NCBI RefSeq assembly: GCF_000423885.1
Contig: NZ_AUIV01000026.1
Location: 1 to 62,133 of the forward strand
DNA: 62,133 nucleotides
Source: Thermomonas fusca DSM 15424
GTDB taxonomy: Bacteria; Pseudomonadota; Gammaproteobacteria; Xanthomonadales; Xanthomonadaceae
Reading direction: 5' to 3'
Positions 1 through 9,470 of the stretch are shown in pieces; positions within the stretch are counted from its first letter, which is position 1; each line of letters starts with the position of its first letter. The notes beneath the pieces were generated by a model. It had not been told where the DNA came from, made no database searches, and was given only the letters and a program-made list of their open reading frames with translations. The position numbers and the translations under genes were made by a program.

Positions 1-1310
1 GGTTCATCTCCCAACTCCGGGGAATGCGGCGCGGATCTTGAGGAAGAAGTAGGTGTCATCGCGATAGCCGTAGGCCATACGCTTGATGACCTTGATGCGG
101 TTGTTGATGCCTTCGACGATGCCCGTGTGCATCGGCCAGCGGACCCGGCTGAGGATGCCGCGCCAGTAGGGACGCAGACACTTGGCGAAGTGCATCAGGG
201 CCGGGATGCCGCTTGCCCGGGCGTGACGCAGCCACTGCGTCCACGCGCCCCTCCATGCCCATGCGGTCGGTACCGACCATAGCGCCTTGAGCTGTTCTTT
301 CATCACGTAGACCGTCATTAGCGACTGGTTGGCGGCTAGCACCTCGTCCAATCGCACCTGTTCGCTCGTTCTGAGCTTTTCCGGGTTGTGCAGCAGGAGC
401 CAGTGCGCCCGTTTGACCACCTTGCGAGCCGGCTTGTCGTGGCGCAACTGGTTGGCCGCATCCACCCGCACGCGCCCGATCACTTCCCTGCCGTACTTCG
501 CGATGACGTGGAACAGGTCGTAGACCACCCGGGCGTTCAGGCAGTGCTGGCGCACCTCCAGGTCGTAGGCCGTGTTCATGTCCATGGCCACGGCCTCGAT
601 GCGTGCGCAGCGGGCAGCGCCGAGCAGTTCAAAGAACGGCCTGATCTCAGCCCGCGAACGGCCGCGCCCCACCCACAGCACCCGCTTGCGCTCCACATCG
701 ACCACCACGGTGGCGTAGCGGTGGCCCTTCTGGATTGCGAACTCGTCCATCGCCAGCCGGCGAATGCCGTCCAGGTCCACCGGCCCCAAGCTGCGCTCCA
801 GCGCCCGGAAGTCGATGGTCTTGGCGGTCTTCCAGTCGATGCCATGCCAACGTGCGGCATGCAGCACCGAGGTCACCGCGCACAGGCGGGCGACACTGTC
901 GGCCAGGCGGCGCGTCACCCGGCAGTGGGGATCCAGCCATGCAAGGTGCTCCAGCCGCGGGCCGCAGCGAGGGCAAGCCAGTCGCAGGCGCTCGACGCGC
1001 AGCTCGACCGGGGTCCCGAACACCGGCAGATCGCGTATCCGACGCGGCGTGCGGTCGTGGATCGTCGCAACGACCTCACCACAGCCGCTGCAGCGGCGAG
1101 ATTCGCCAGATGCCGGACTCAGCTCCAGCACCAGCCAACGGTGCTCTCCGCGCTGCTCGTGCCGCCAGTCCTCAACCCGATACCCCTCCCAGCCGCCCAG
1201 CTGGGAAATACAATGACCCTCGGCCACGGCCGGCCCCAGTTTGTTGCCTTAGACATCAGCAAGTCTGCCCGGTCGGCCGTGCGCCTCTCCCCTCAGTTGG
1301 GAGAAGAACC
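1..1310 (-). mobile_element. ISL3-family insertion sequence
   Basis: The terminal inverted repeats are visible: bases 1-16 match the reverse complement of 1295-1310 at 15 of 16 positions, and a weaker match continues inward for about ten more bases. The only gene between them is a leftward ISL3 transposase whose stop codon lies in the left repeat. The left end coincides with the window edge, so one or a few outer bases and the left copy of the target duplication are missing. ISL3 elements usually make an 8-bp, often AT-rich, duplication; the bases just outside the right end (1312-1319) are a run of A followed by T, which would suit that. Confidence 0.9.
4..1227 (-). CDS. ISL3-family DDE transposase
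   Basis: Full-length (407 aa) cut-and-paste transposase that would act on the terminal repeats of this IS. An N-terminal zinc-binding region carries CxxC pairs at residues 46-49 and 85-88. The catalytic core shows the family pattern 'MDEFAIQKG' with D161, a second acidic residue D216 in 'AMDMN' and E372 in 'VEGINNRIK'. No frameshift or internal stop is seen, so the element may still be active. The stop codon overlaps the left terminal repeat, which is common for compact IS elements. The ATG at 1227 leaves about 80 bases to the right repeat for a promoter. Confidence 0.93.
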   Translation of the reverse strand: MAEGHCISQLGGWEGYRVEDWRHEQRGEHRWLVLELSPASGESRRCSGCGEVVATIHDRTPRRIRDLPVFGTPVELRVERLRLACPRCGPRLEHLAWLDPHCRVTRRLADSVARLCAVTSVLHAARWHGIDWKTAKTIDFRALERSLGPVDLDGIRRLAMDEFAIQKGHRYATVVVDVERKRVLWVGRGRSRAEIRPFFELLGAARCARIEAVAMDMNTAYDLEVRQHCLNARVVYDLFHVIAKYGREVIGRVRVDAANQLRHDKPARKVVKRAHWLLLHNPEKLRTSEQVRLDEVLAANQSLMTVYVMKEQLKALWSVPTAWAWRGAWTQWLRHARASGIPALMHFAKCLRPYWRGILSRVRWPMHTGIVEGINNRIKVIKRMAYGYRDDTYFFLKIRAAFPGVGR

Positions 1311-1355
1311 CAAAAAAATGGGGCTGGCCGCGACGGCCAGGCGCGTCATTGTCAT
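1311..1355 (-). pseudogene. ccmC: possible 5' end of ccmC cut by the IS
   Basis: Reading leftward after ccmB, an AGGG ribosome-site-like stretch precedes two ATGs (1355 and 1349; spacing favours 1349). The codons MTRLAVAASPIF run straight into the IS end. CcmC proteins often begin with a short helix followed by an 'SPxxFY'-type motif, so 'ASPIF' in this position, about 50 bases after ccmB where ccmC normally lies, suggests ccmC broken near codon 12. The fragment is too short for certainty. The alternative is that the GC-rich stem at 1324-1340 followed by seven U (leftward) is a terminator and the IS landed in its T tract. Confidence 0.35.
1312..1340 (-). terminator. stem-loop plus T-run downstream of ccmB
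   Basis: On the minus strand, a 6-bp GC stem (arms 1324-1329 and 1335-1340, 5-base loop) is followed after five bases by seven T (complement of 1312-1318). It could terminate leftward transcription from ccmAB, but it may be coding sequence of a disrupted ccmC (see that entry). The five-base gap before the T-run makes it a mediocre terminator. Confidence 0.3.
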
Positions 1356-1402
1356 CCCTGATCCGTTAAAAGAACATTGATCCATCTCAAGCGCACGCTG
1401 CT

Positions 1403-2074
1403 TCATGAATGGGCGATTCGCAGCGCCGCGGCCGCAGTCACCGGCGCCAGCGCCAGCGCCAGCGCCAGCCCGGCACCCAGCAGCAGCAGCGCGCCGACGG
1501 GGTCGAAGCCCTGCGCGTGCGCAGCCACCGCGCCGGCGCCGAACACCAGCACCGGCACGTACAGCGGCAGCGCTAGCAGCGCGACCAGGATGCCGGCGCG
1601 GCGCATGCCCACGGTCAGCGCGGCGACCACTGCCCCCAGCAGGCTCAGGATCGGCGTGCCCAGCAGCAGCGACAGCATCAGCACCGGCAGCTGCGCATGC
1701 GGCAGGTGCAGCAACTCGCCGAGCAGCGGCACTGCCAGAATCAGCGGCAGCGCGGTGGTGGCCCAGTGCATCAGGGTGCGCACCAGCACCAGCCACCACA
1801 GCGGCACCGGCGCCAGCATCCACTGTTCCAGCGAACCGTCCTCGGCATCGCCGCGGAACAGGTTGTCCAGCGCCAGCAGCCCCGCCAGCAGTGCCGCCAG
1901 CCACAGCACCGCCGCCGCCACCGGCGCCAGCGACTTGGCGTCGCCGCCGAGGGCCAGCGCGAACAGCACCACGGTCAGCAGCGCGAACAACGCCGGCTGC
2001 AGGGCGTCGCCGCGGCGCGCCCACAGCAGCTGCAGGTCACGGGTCATCAGCGCCCGCGCGGCCTGCCACATCAT
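1403..2074 (-). CDS. ccmB: heme exporter protein CcmB
   Basis: Integral membrane subunit of the CcmABCD transporter complex used in cytochrome c maturation (System I), where it works with the CcmA ATPase on holo-CcmE release. The 223-residue protein is almost entirely hydrophobic, with about six predicted membrane segments, and matches the usual length of about 220 aa. I chose the first of two adjacent ATGs (2074) because it overlaps the TGA of ccmA in an ATGA arrangement, implying translational coupling. Downstream ccmC to ccmH are not in view; an ISL3 element starts about 90 bases beyond the stop. Confidence 0.9.
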   Translation of the reverse strand: MMWQAARALMTRDLQLLWARRGDALQPALFALLTVVLFALALGGDAKSLAPVAAAVLWLAALLAGLLALDNLFRGDAEDGSLEQWMLAPVPLWWLVLVRTLMHWATTALPLILAVPLLGELLHLPHAQLPVLMLSLLLGTPILSLLGAVVAALTVGMRRAGILVALLALPLYVPVLVFGAGAVAAHAQGFDPVGALLLLGAGLALALALAPVTAAAALRIAHS

Positions 2075-2718
2075 GCCACCGGCCTCTTCAGTTCCAGCAG
2101 GCGGGTGCGCACCGGCGGCGCGGCGTAGGCGCCGTGGGTGGTGATCAGCGCCGCGCCGCCTTCGCGCAGATGCGCTTCCACCATCCGGTTGACCAGCTGG
2201 ATGCCGTCCAGATCGAGGTTGGCGTAGGGCTCGTCCAGCAGCCACAGCGGCGCCGGCGACAGCCACTGCCGGGCCAGCCCGAGGCGCTTCTTCTGCCCGG
2301 CCGAGAGGGTGCGCAGTGGCGCATCCTCGAAACCGCCGAGCCCGACGATGGCCATTGCCGCTTCCGGCGTCTGCCGGACGCGCCGGCCGTGCAGCCCGCA
2401 CAGGTATTCCAGGTTGCGCAGCGCCGACAGGTCGGCCTTCAGGCCCGGCAGGTGCCCCAGGTAGGCGATGTGACGCGCGCGCGACGCGGGCCGTGCGGGC
2501 AGGCCGTCGATCTCCACGCTGCCAGCCTCGGCGCGCAGCAGGCCGGCCAGCACGCGCAGCAGGGTGGTCTTGCCGGCGCCGTTGCCGCCCTGCACCAGCA
2601 GCGCCTCGCCGGCATCGACGGAAAAATCCAGCGGCCCGAACACCGGCGTCTCGTCGCGCGAGAACGCCAGCCCGTGCGCGGCGAGCAGGGGTCGGGAAGG
2701 CGTGCGGGAATCGGGCAT
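2071..2718 (-). CDS. ccmA: heme exporter ATP-binding protein CcmA
   Basis: ABC ATPase of 215 aa that energises the CcmABCD complex at the inner membrane during c-type cytochrome biogenesis. Walker A is at residues 44-51 (GGNGAGKT), the ABC signature LSAGQ at 138-142 and Walker B LWLLDEP at 158-164. It overlaps ccmB by four bases. Its start is 115 bases from the divergent transaminase gene, so the two transcription units probably have promoters in that gap. ATP-binding family membership is certain; the ccmA identity rests on length and on the adjacent ccmB. Confidence 0.9.
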   Translation of the reverse strand: MPDSRTPSRPLLAAHGLAFSRDETPVFGPLDFSVDAGEALLVQGGNGAGKTTLLRVLAGLLRAEAGSVEIDGLPARPASRARHIAYLGHLPGLKADLSALRNLEYLCGLHGRRVRQTPEAAMAIVGLGGFEDAPLRTLSAGQKKRLGLARQWLSPAPLWLLDEPYANLDLDGIQLVNRMVEAHLREGGAALITTHGAYAAPPVRTRLLELKRPVA

Positions 2719-2833
2719 GGGCCGCCGATTCTACCGGCCCGCTCCGACGCGCGCCCACCGTCCTGCGCCTGCCTGCGCATCCGCCTGCGCGTGGATTCCG
2801 TACACTGGAATGCCCGCTGCAAACGGCATCGCC

Positions 2834-3982
2834 ATGCGTCCAGACACCAAACTGCCGAAGGTCGGCACCACCATCTTCACCGTGATGTCGCAGCTGGCGG
2901 CCGAGCACGGTGCGGTCAACCTCGGCCAGGGCTTCCCGGATTTCCCGGTGCCGCCGCGGCTGGTGGACGCGCTGACCCGCGCGATGCAGGCCGGCCACAA
3001 CCAGTACGCGCCGATGACCGGGATCCCGGCGCTGCGCCAGGCCATCGCCGCCAAGACCGAGCGCTGCTACGGCTGGCGCCCCGATGCCGACACCGAAATC
3101 ACCGTCACCAGCGGTGCCACCGAGGCGATCTTCAACGCCATCCACGCGGTGGTGCGCGCCGGCGAGGAGGTCATCGTCCTCGACCCCTGCTACGACTGCT
3201 ACGAGCCGGCCATCGAGCTGGCCGGCGCCACCGCGGTGCACGTGCCGCTGGACCCGGCAACCTTCGCCCCCGACTGGGACGCGGTGCGCGCGGCGATCAC
3301 GCCGAAGACGCGCATGCTGATGGTCAACAGCCCCCACAACCCGTCCGGCGCGATGTTCACCGCCGCCGACATGCAGGCGCTGCAGGACATCCTGCGCGGC
3401 ACCGACATCGTGCTGCTCAGCGACGAGGTCTACGAGCACATCGTGTTCGACGGCGCCCGCCACGAATCCGCGCTGCTCTACCCGGACCTGCGCGAGCGCA
3501 GCTTCGTGATCTCCAGCTTCGGCAAGACCTACCACTGCACCGGCTGGAAGCTGGGCTACGCGATCGCGCCGCCGGCGCTGTCGGCGGAGTTCCGCAAGGT
3601 CCACCAGTACAACGTGTTTTGCAGCTTCACGCCGTCGCAACATGCTTTCGCCGAAATGATCATGCAGGAGCCGGAACACCACGAGCAGCTCGGCGCGTTC
3701 TACCAGGACAAGCGCGACCGCTTCCGCGCGCAGCTGGCCGCAACCCGGCTCAAGCCGCTGCCGGTGCCGGGCGGGTATTTCCAGCTGGTGGACTATTCGG
3801 CCGTCAGCGACCTGCCGGACCTGGAGTTCGCGCGCTGGCTGACCGTGGAGCACGGGGTCACCGGGATCCCGCTATCGCCGTTCTACGCCTCGGCACCGGC
3901 CGGCCAGCGCCTGTTGCGGCTGTGCTTTGCCAAGAACGAGGACACGGTGAACCGCGCCATCGAACGCTTGTCCAAGCTGTAG
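2834..3982 (+). CDS. ybdL: methionine/glutamine-type aminotransferase (YbdL-like)
   Basis: PLP-dependent class I/II aminotransferase, 382 aa (E. coli YbdL is about 386). The PLP lysine is K231 in 'SSFGKTYHCTGWKLGY'; 'NSPHNPSG' (165-172) and 'SDEVYEH' are the usual cofactor motifs. YbdL-type enzymes prefer methionine and aromatic amino acids, and relatives use glutamine as donor for keto-methylthiobutyrate in methionine salvage. Start ATG 2834 was preferred over the in-frame ATG at 2810 because it matches the family N-terminus. The omega-amidase two genes downstream, which removes the glutamine keto product, supports this role. Confidence 0.85.
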   Translation: MRPDTKLPKVGTTIFTVMSQLAAEHGAVNLGQGFPDFPVPPRLVDALTRAMQAGHNQYAPMTGIPALRQAIAAKTERCYGWRPDADTEITVTSGATEAIFNAIHAVVRAGEEVIVLDPCYDCYEPAIELAGATAVHVPLDPATFAPDWDAVRAAITPKTRMLMVNSPHNPSGAMFTAADMQALQDILRGTDIVLLSDEVYEHIVFDGARHESALLYPDLRERSFVISSFGKTYHCTGWKLGYAIAPPALSAEFRKVHQYNVFCSFTPSQHAFAEMIMQEPEHHEQLGAFYQDKRDRFRAQLAATRLKPLPVPGGYFQLVDYSAVSDLPDLEFARWLTVEHGVTGIPLSPFYASAPAGQRLLRLCFAKNEDTVNRAIERLSKL

Positions 3983-4004
3983 CACCCAACCACTGGAGGC
4001 CGTG

Positions 4005-5335
<1,331 letters not shown>

Positions 5336-5339
<4 letters not shown>

Positions 5340-6163
5340 CACTCATGGATGACTCCGCCCCCCAGTCCGACCTGCGCGTCTCCATCGTGCAGGGCGAGAC
5401 CCGCTGGCACGACCCCGCGGGCAACCGCGAGTACTACGCCGGGCTGATCGCACCGTTGCACGGCACCACCGATCTGGTCGTCCTGCCGGAAACCTTCACC
5501 AGCGGCTTTTCCAACGACGCGGTGAGTGCCGCGGAAGACATGCAAGGCACCACCGTGGCGTGGATGCTGGAGCAGGCCGACCGGCTGGACGCCGCCGTTA
5601 CCGGCAGCGTGCAGCTGCGCGACGGCGACGGCGTCTACAACCGCATGCTGTTCGCCGCGCCGGGTGGCGGGCTGGCCCACTACGACAAGCGTCACCTGTT
5701 CTCCTTCGCCAACGAGCATGAACGCTACGCCGCCGGCGACCGCCGGGTGATCGTGGAATGGAAGGGTTGGCATATCCTGCTGCAGGTCTGCTACGACCTG
5801 CGTTTCCCGGTGTTCTCGCGCAATCGTTTCGACGCGGCCCGTCCCGGCCTGCCGGACTACGACCTCGCGCTGTACGTCGCCAACTGGCCGTCGGTGCGCA
5901 GTCATGCGTGGAAGACCCTGCTGCGCGCGCGCGCGATCGAGAACGTCAGCTACGTGGTCGGCGTCAACCGGGTCGGCATCGACGGCAACGGCCTGCACTA
6001 CAGCGGCGACAGCGCGGTGATCGACTTCCTCGGCCAGCCGGTCAGCGAGTGCATGGATACCGAAGTGGTGGTCACCACCACCCTGCAGGCGGCGGAACTG
6101 CAGGCGCATCGTGAGCGCTTCCCGGCGCTGCGCGATGCGGATGCCTTCAACCTCGAGGCGTGA
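5336..6163 (+). CDS. yafV: omega-amidase, nitrilase superfamily (YafV-like)
   Basis: Carbon-nitrogen hydrolase of 275 aa with the Glu-Lys-Cys triad visible: E52 in 'LPETF', K118 in 'YDKRHLF' and C152 in 'QVCYDLRFP'. YafV/Nit2-type enzymes hydrolyse 2-oxoglutaramate and 2-oxosuccinamate, products of glutamine or asparagine transamination. The gene is coupled to the Msr fusion (ATGA overlap at 5336) and follows the YbdL-like transaminase, matching the known transaminase plus omega-amidase pairing. An in-frame ATG at 5345 is an alternative start. Confidence 0.88.
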
Positions 6164-6504
6164 TCGAGGTCATGGCGGCAACCGCGATGCCAGCCGACAA
6201 TGCCGGCATGCAGGGACATGGCGAATACAAGATGCCGGGCGGCAAACTGGTGGTGGCCGACGTGGCCATCGAACACGGCCGGCTGGCGCAGGTGGCGCTG
6301 AGCGGGGACTTCTTCCTCGAACCCGACGAAGCGCTGGACGCGATCAATGCGGCGCTGGCCGGGCAGGGCGCCGATGCCGATGTGGACGTGCTTGCGGCGG
6401 TGGTGCAGGCAGCGCTGCCGGCGCAGGTGCGGATGTACGGGATCAGCGCCGACGCGGTTGCGGTCGCGGTGCGGCGCGCCATCGACGCGGCGGAGGCGGC
6501 ATGA
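6160..6504 (+). CDS. lplB: lipoate-protein ligase accessory subunit (LplB-like)
   Basis: A 114-residue protein (from GTG 6160, overlapping the previous TGA; ATG 6171 is possible). The part from 'HGEYKMPGGKLVVADV' onward resembles the small C-terminal domain of lipoate-protein ligase, including a two-strand start and an 'ISADAVAVAVRRAI' helical end. In Thermoplasma and some bacteria this domain is a separate protein required by LplA to form lipoyl-AMP. It overlaps the catalytic subunit gene by ATGA, consistent with a heterodimer. Identification is by pattern and neighbour. Confidence 0.7.
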   Translation: MIEVMAATAMPADNAGMQGHGEYKMPGGKLVVADVAIEHGRLAQVALSGDFFLEPDEALDAINAALAGQGADADVDVLAAVVQAALPAQVRMYGISADAVAVAVRRAIDAAEAA

Positions 6505-7271
6505 GCGCCTGGCGTGCATTCGACTGGCAGCTGGTCCACGCCGGGCCGCAGTCGCCGGCGCTGCACATGGCGCTGGACGAGGTCATCACCGACGAGGTGG
6601 CGGCCGGCCGCCGGGCCCCCACCCTGCGGGTCTGGGAATGGGCATCGCCGGCGGTGGTGATCGGGCGCTTCCAGTCGCTGCGCAACGAGGTCGATCCCGA
6701 CGGCGCGGCCCGCCATGACATCGAGGTGGTGCGACGGATCACCGGCGGCGGCGCGATGTTCATCGAGCCGGGCAATACCATCACCTATTCGCTGTCGGCG
6801 CCGGAGTCTTTGGTGGCCGGGATGTCGTTCGAGCAGTCCTACGCGTTCATGGACGCGTGGGTGCTGGAGGCGCTGCGCACGCTGGGCATCGAGGCCTGGT
6901 ACCAGCCGCTCAACGACATCGCCTCGAAGGCCGGCAAGATCGCCGGCGCCGCGCAGATGCGCCGCGGCAAGGCGGTGCTGCACCACGTGACCATGGCCTA
7001 CGACATCGATGCCGACAAGATGCTGCAGGTGCTGCGGATCGGCCGCGAGAAACTGTCCGACAAGGCCACCCAGAGCGCCAACAAGCGGGTCGACCCGCTG
7101 CGCAGCCAGACCGGGCTGGCCCGCGCGGAAGTCATCGCGCGGATGATCGACACCTTCCGCGAGGCGCACGGACTGTCCGACGACGCCGTCCGCCCGAATG
7201 AGCTTGCGCGGGCCGAGGCGCTGGTGCTGGAGAAGTTCGCCACCCCCGCATGGACGGCCGTGGTGCCGTGA
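6501..7271 (+). CDS. lplA: lipoate-protein ligase A, catalytic subunit
   Basis: A 256-residue biotin/lipoate ligase-fold protein that activates lipoate and attaches it to lipoyl domains. It has RRITGGGAMF at 78-87 (lipoate/adenylate loop) and the conserved lysine K146 in 'GKIAGAAQ'. It lacks the C-terminal accessory domain of E. coli LplA (about 338 aa); that domain is encoded just upstream as lplB, so the enzyme is split. The likely clients include SucB, encoded at 43136-44356, which has a lipoyl lysine. A 6-bp hairpin (7272-7291) follows the gene. Confidence 0.85.
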   Translation: MSAWRAFDWQLVHAGPQSPALHMALDEVITDEVAAGRRAPTLRVWEWASPAVVIGRFQSLRNEVDPDGAARHDIEVVRRITGGGAMFIEPGNTITYSLSAPESLVAGMSFEQSYAFMDAWVLEALRTLGIEAWYQPLNDIASKAGKIAGAAQMRRGKAVLHHVTMAYDIDADKMLQVLRIGREKLSDKATQSANKRVDPLRSQTGLARAEVIARMIDTFREAHGLSDDAVRPNELARAEALVLEKFATPAWTAVVP

Positions 7272-7336
7272 CGGCAGGCTTACGTCTGCCGCCCTAGCAT
7301 GGGTGTCCCATTCATCGTTCCGTTCAGGAGTTCCAC

Positions 7337-7837
7337 ATGTCCAGCGTCACCCTCAAGGGCAATCCCGTTAGCGTCGGCGGCCAGCTTCCGCAGATCGGCG
7401 ACCAGGCACCGGCGTTCCGTCTGGTCGGCGTCGACCTGTCCGACCGCGCGCTGGCGGACTTTGCCGGCAAGCGCAAGATCCTCAACATCTTCCCCAGCAT
7501 CGATACCGGCGTCTGCGCGGCCTCGGTGCGCCACTTCAACCAGGACGCCGCCGGGCTGGCCAACACTGCCGTGCTGTGCATTTCGGCCGACCTGCCGTTC
7601 GCCCAGCAGCGCTTCTGCGGCGCCGAAGGCCTGGACAACGTCACCATGCTCTCGACCATGCGCGGGCACGAGTTCCTGCGCGACTATGGCGTGGCGCTGG
7701 AAGACGGCCCGCTGGCCGGCGTGGCCGCGCGCGCGGTGGTGGTGCTGGATGACCACGACAAGGTGCTGTACACCCAGCTGGTGCCGGAAATCACCGAAGA
7801 GCCGGACTACGCCGCCGCCCTCGCTGCGCTGGGTTGA
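7337..7837 (+). CDS. tpx: thiol peroxidase Tpx
   Basis: Atypical 2-Cys peroxiredoxin of 166 aa that reduces hydrogen and alkyl peroxides with electrons from thioredoxin. Peroxidatic cysteine C60 lies in 'SIDTGVC' and resolving cysteine C94 in 'QRFCGAEG', the spacing typical of Tpx. A clear AGGAG (7326-7330) supports ATG 7337. It is followed by two good hairpins (7847-7869 and 7887-7913), so it appears to be the end of the rightward transcription unit. Confidence 0.95.
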   Translation: MSSVTLKGNPVSVGGQLPQIGDQAPAFRLVGVDLSDRALADFAGKRKILNIFPSIDTGVCAASVRHFNQDAAGLANTAVLCISADLPFAQQRFCGAEGLDNVTMLSTMRGHEFLRDYGVALEDGPLAGVAARAVVVLDDHDKVLYTQLVPEITEEPDYAAALAALG

Positions 7838-7846
7838 CGGCAGCTC

Positions 7847-7869
7847 GCCCGCTGGGGCGGGCGCGTTTT
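7847..7869 (+). terminator. rho-independent terminator after tpx
   Basis: A GC-rich six-base stem (7847-7852 with 7857-7862, four-base loop) is followed by GCGTTTTC, a short T tract. It lies ten bases after the tpx stop codon. Confidence 0.75.
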
Positions 7870-7886
7870 CCTGACGGTTCCCGTCG

Positions 7887-7913
7887 CTGGCGTCCCTGTT
7901 GCAGGGACGCCAG
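7887..7913 (+). terminator. second, 12-bp perfect hairpin between tpx and pirin
   Basis: Arms 7887-7898 and 7902-7913 pair perfectly with a three-base loop, followed on the plus strand by TTCCGTTT. It sits between convergent genes and may serve as a backup terminator for tpx. Confidence 0.6.
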
Positions 7914-7948
7914 TTCCGTTTGGAGCGTGTGCGGAGCTTGCGGCCGGC

Positions 7949-8818
7949 TTATCCGGCCATGCGCCCGAACTTGCCGCTGTTGAAGTCGGCGATCGCCTGG
8001 ATGATCTCCTGCTGGCTGTTCATCACGAACGGGCCGTGACCCACCACCGGCTCGTCGATCGGCTCGCCGGCCAGCAGCAACAGCTTCGCCGCGCCGCTGG
8101 TCTCGATTTCCACTCCGCTGCCGGCGGTGGCCAGGGTGGCCATCTGCGCGGCGCGCACGATGGCTTCGCCATTCACCTGCACGGTGCCGTCCAGCACCAC
8201 CAGCAGGGTGGTCCAGCCTGCCGGCTGCGGCAGCGACACGCGCTGGCCGGCGGCCAGCCGCAGATCCCAGACGTTCATCGGGGTGAAGGTGTGCGCCGGC
8301 CCGCGCTGGCCGGCGTACTCGCCGGCGATCAACCGGAGCGTGCTGGCCTCGCCCGGCAGGGCGATGGCGGGGATCTGCGCGTCCAGGATGCCCTGGTAGC
8401 CGGGCGGCGCCAGCTTGTCCTTGGCCGGCAGGTTGACCCACAGCTGCACCATTTCGAACGGCCCGCCCGCGGCCGCGTAGGCCGGCGAGTGGAATTCCTC
8501 GTGCAGGATGCCGCCGGCAGCAGTCATCCACTGCACGTCGCCCTTGCCGATGATGCCGCCGTTGCCGGTGGAATCGCGGTGTTCCACCTCGCCTTCGTAG
8601 ACGATGGTGACGGTCTCGAATCCGCGGTGCGGGTGCTGGCCGACGCCGCGCCGTTCCGTGGTCGGCTCGAACCGGAACGGTGCGGCGTAATCCAGCATCA
8701 GGAACGGGCTGCGCTCGGCCACCCCGGGGCCGCTGTAGCCGAACATGCCGTGCACGGGAAACCCGTTGCCGACCGAGTGTCGACCGGGCGCACCGGCGAC
8801 TTCGAGGACCTTCTTCAT
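7949..8818 (-). CDS. pirin family protein
   Basis: Bicupin of 289 aa. The metal-binding set of pirins is present: H62 and H64 in 'HPHRGFET', and H106 with E108 in 'ILHEEFH'. Pirins bind iron or other divalent metals; some bacterial members have quercetinase-like dioxygenase activity, others act as redox sensors, so the substrate is unknown. The start ATG at 8818 has a GGAG-like site upstream. The region upstream (8893-8917) carries an inverted repeat that could be an operator. Confidence 0.88.
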   Translation of the reverse strand: MKKVLEVAGAPGRHSVGNGFPVHGMFGYSGPGVAERSPFLMLDYAAPFRFEPTTERRGVGQHPHRGFETVTIVYEGEVEHRDSTGNGGIIGKGDVQWMTAAGGILHEEFHSPAYAAAGGPFEMVQLWVNLPAKDKLAPPGYQGILDAQIPAIALPGEASTLRLIAGEYAGQRGPAHTFTPMNVWDLRLAAGQRVSLPQPAGWTTLLVVLDGTVQVNGEAIVRAAQMATLATAGSGVEIETSGAAKLLLLAGEPIDEPVVGHGPFVMNSQQEIIQAIADFNSGKFGRMAG

Positions 8819-8892
8819 GGCTTTGCTCCAATGCGGGCCGGCGCGATGCCGGTTGCCTTGGGTGTCATGATGGATTGTCTGAAAATTGCGTT

Positions 8893-8917
8893 CAATCCGG
8901 TATAAAACTACGGATTG
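8893..8917. promoter_or_regulatory. inverted repeat in the pirin promoter region
   Basis: A perfect 7-bp inverted repeat, CAATCCG (8893-8899) and CGGATTG (8911-8917), separated by 11 AT-rich bases. It lies 75-100 bases upstream of the pirin start in the most AT-rich part of the gap between pirin and the next gene. Half-site size and one-turn spacing suit a dimeric regulator. No regulator gene is adjacent. Confidence 0.5.
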
Positions 8918-8942
8918 TTCTATTTTTGCCGCATTCGCTCCG

Positions 8943-9326
8943 CTACTTGTCGAAGCTGATTTCCAGCGAAGCGTGGAATGGGGCTTTCGGCGGCGCCACC
9001 AGCGTCCGGCCGCGCACATAGCGTTGCAGGCAGATCGCCAGTGGCGAGCCGCCCTGCCGCCAGGTCTGCTGCACCCGGCCCTGTGCATCCAGCTGCATCA
9101 CCACCACGAACGGCGTGAGGTCGCCGCGCAGATCGAAGCGATTGCATTCGGCCACCCCGGCATCCAGCAGCGCTGCCTGCGCCGCCAGCAGTCTTTCCTT
9201 GGCGGGGCCGGTCACCGCGGCCTCGTCGGCATCGGCCAGGCGCTTGGCTTCGCTATAGTCCATGGCCGTGGTGGTTGCTGCCTGCGGGGCGGCGAACAGA
9301 AGCAGTAGCGACAGGACAACGTGCAT
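8943..9326 (-). CDS. small secreted protein of unknown function
   Basis: A 127-residue protein with a typical Sec signal peptide (hydrophobic residues 3-16, AxA-like end near 'APQAA'). The mature part has two cysteines (in 'VAECNRF' and 'LAICLQRY') and a segment resembling TonB-C-like or lipocalin-like beta strands ('PFVVVMQLDAQGRVQQTW'), but I do not recognise the family. It is transcribed toward the pirin gene and divergently from the GGDEF gene. Codon use is like that of its neighbours. Confidence 0.65.
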   Translation of the reverse strand: MHVVLSLLLLFAAPQAATTTAMDYSEAKRLADADEAAVTGPAKERLLAAQAALLDAGVAECNRFDLRGDLTPFVVVMQLDAQGRVQQTWRQGGSPLAICLQRYVRGRTLVAPPKAPFHASLEISFDK

Positions 9327-9440
9327 GGAGGCCTCCGTGATGATGCTGCGAGCTTACGCGGGTCATGGGCCGGGCGGACGGGTTGCGGTTTTTGCCGAAG
9401 GAGTCGCATCGCGGCGATGCGCGGTGGAGTACAACAATCG

Positions 9441-9465
9441 CATGGGGAGCATGGGGAGCATGGGG
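9441..9465 (+). repeat. 9-bp tandem repeat ahead of the GGDEF gene
   Basis: Almost three copies of CATGGGGAG (9441, 9450 and a 7-base third at 9459) lie directly upstream of ATG 9471. Each copy contains an ATG and a GGGGAG that could act as ribosome site. The ATGs open a ten-codon frame (MGSMGSMGCR) whose TGA overlaps the start of the downstream gene in an ATGA. Confidence 0.7.
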
Positions 9466-9470
9466 TGTCG

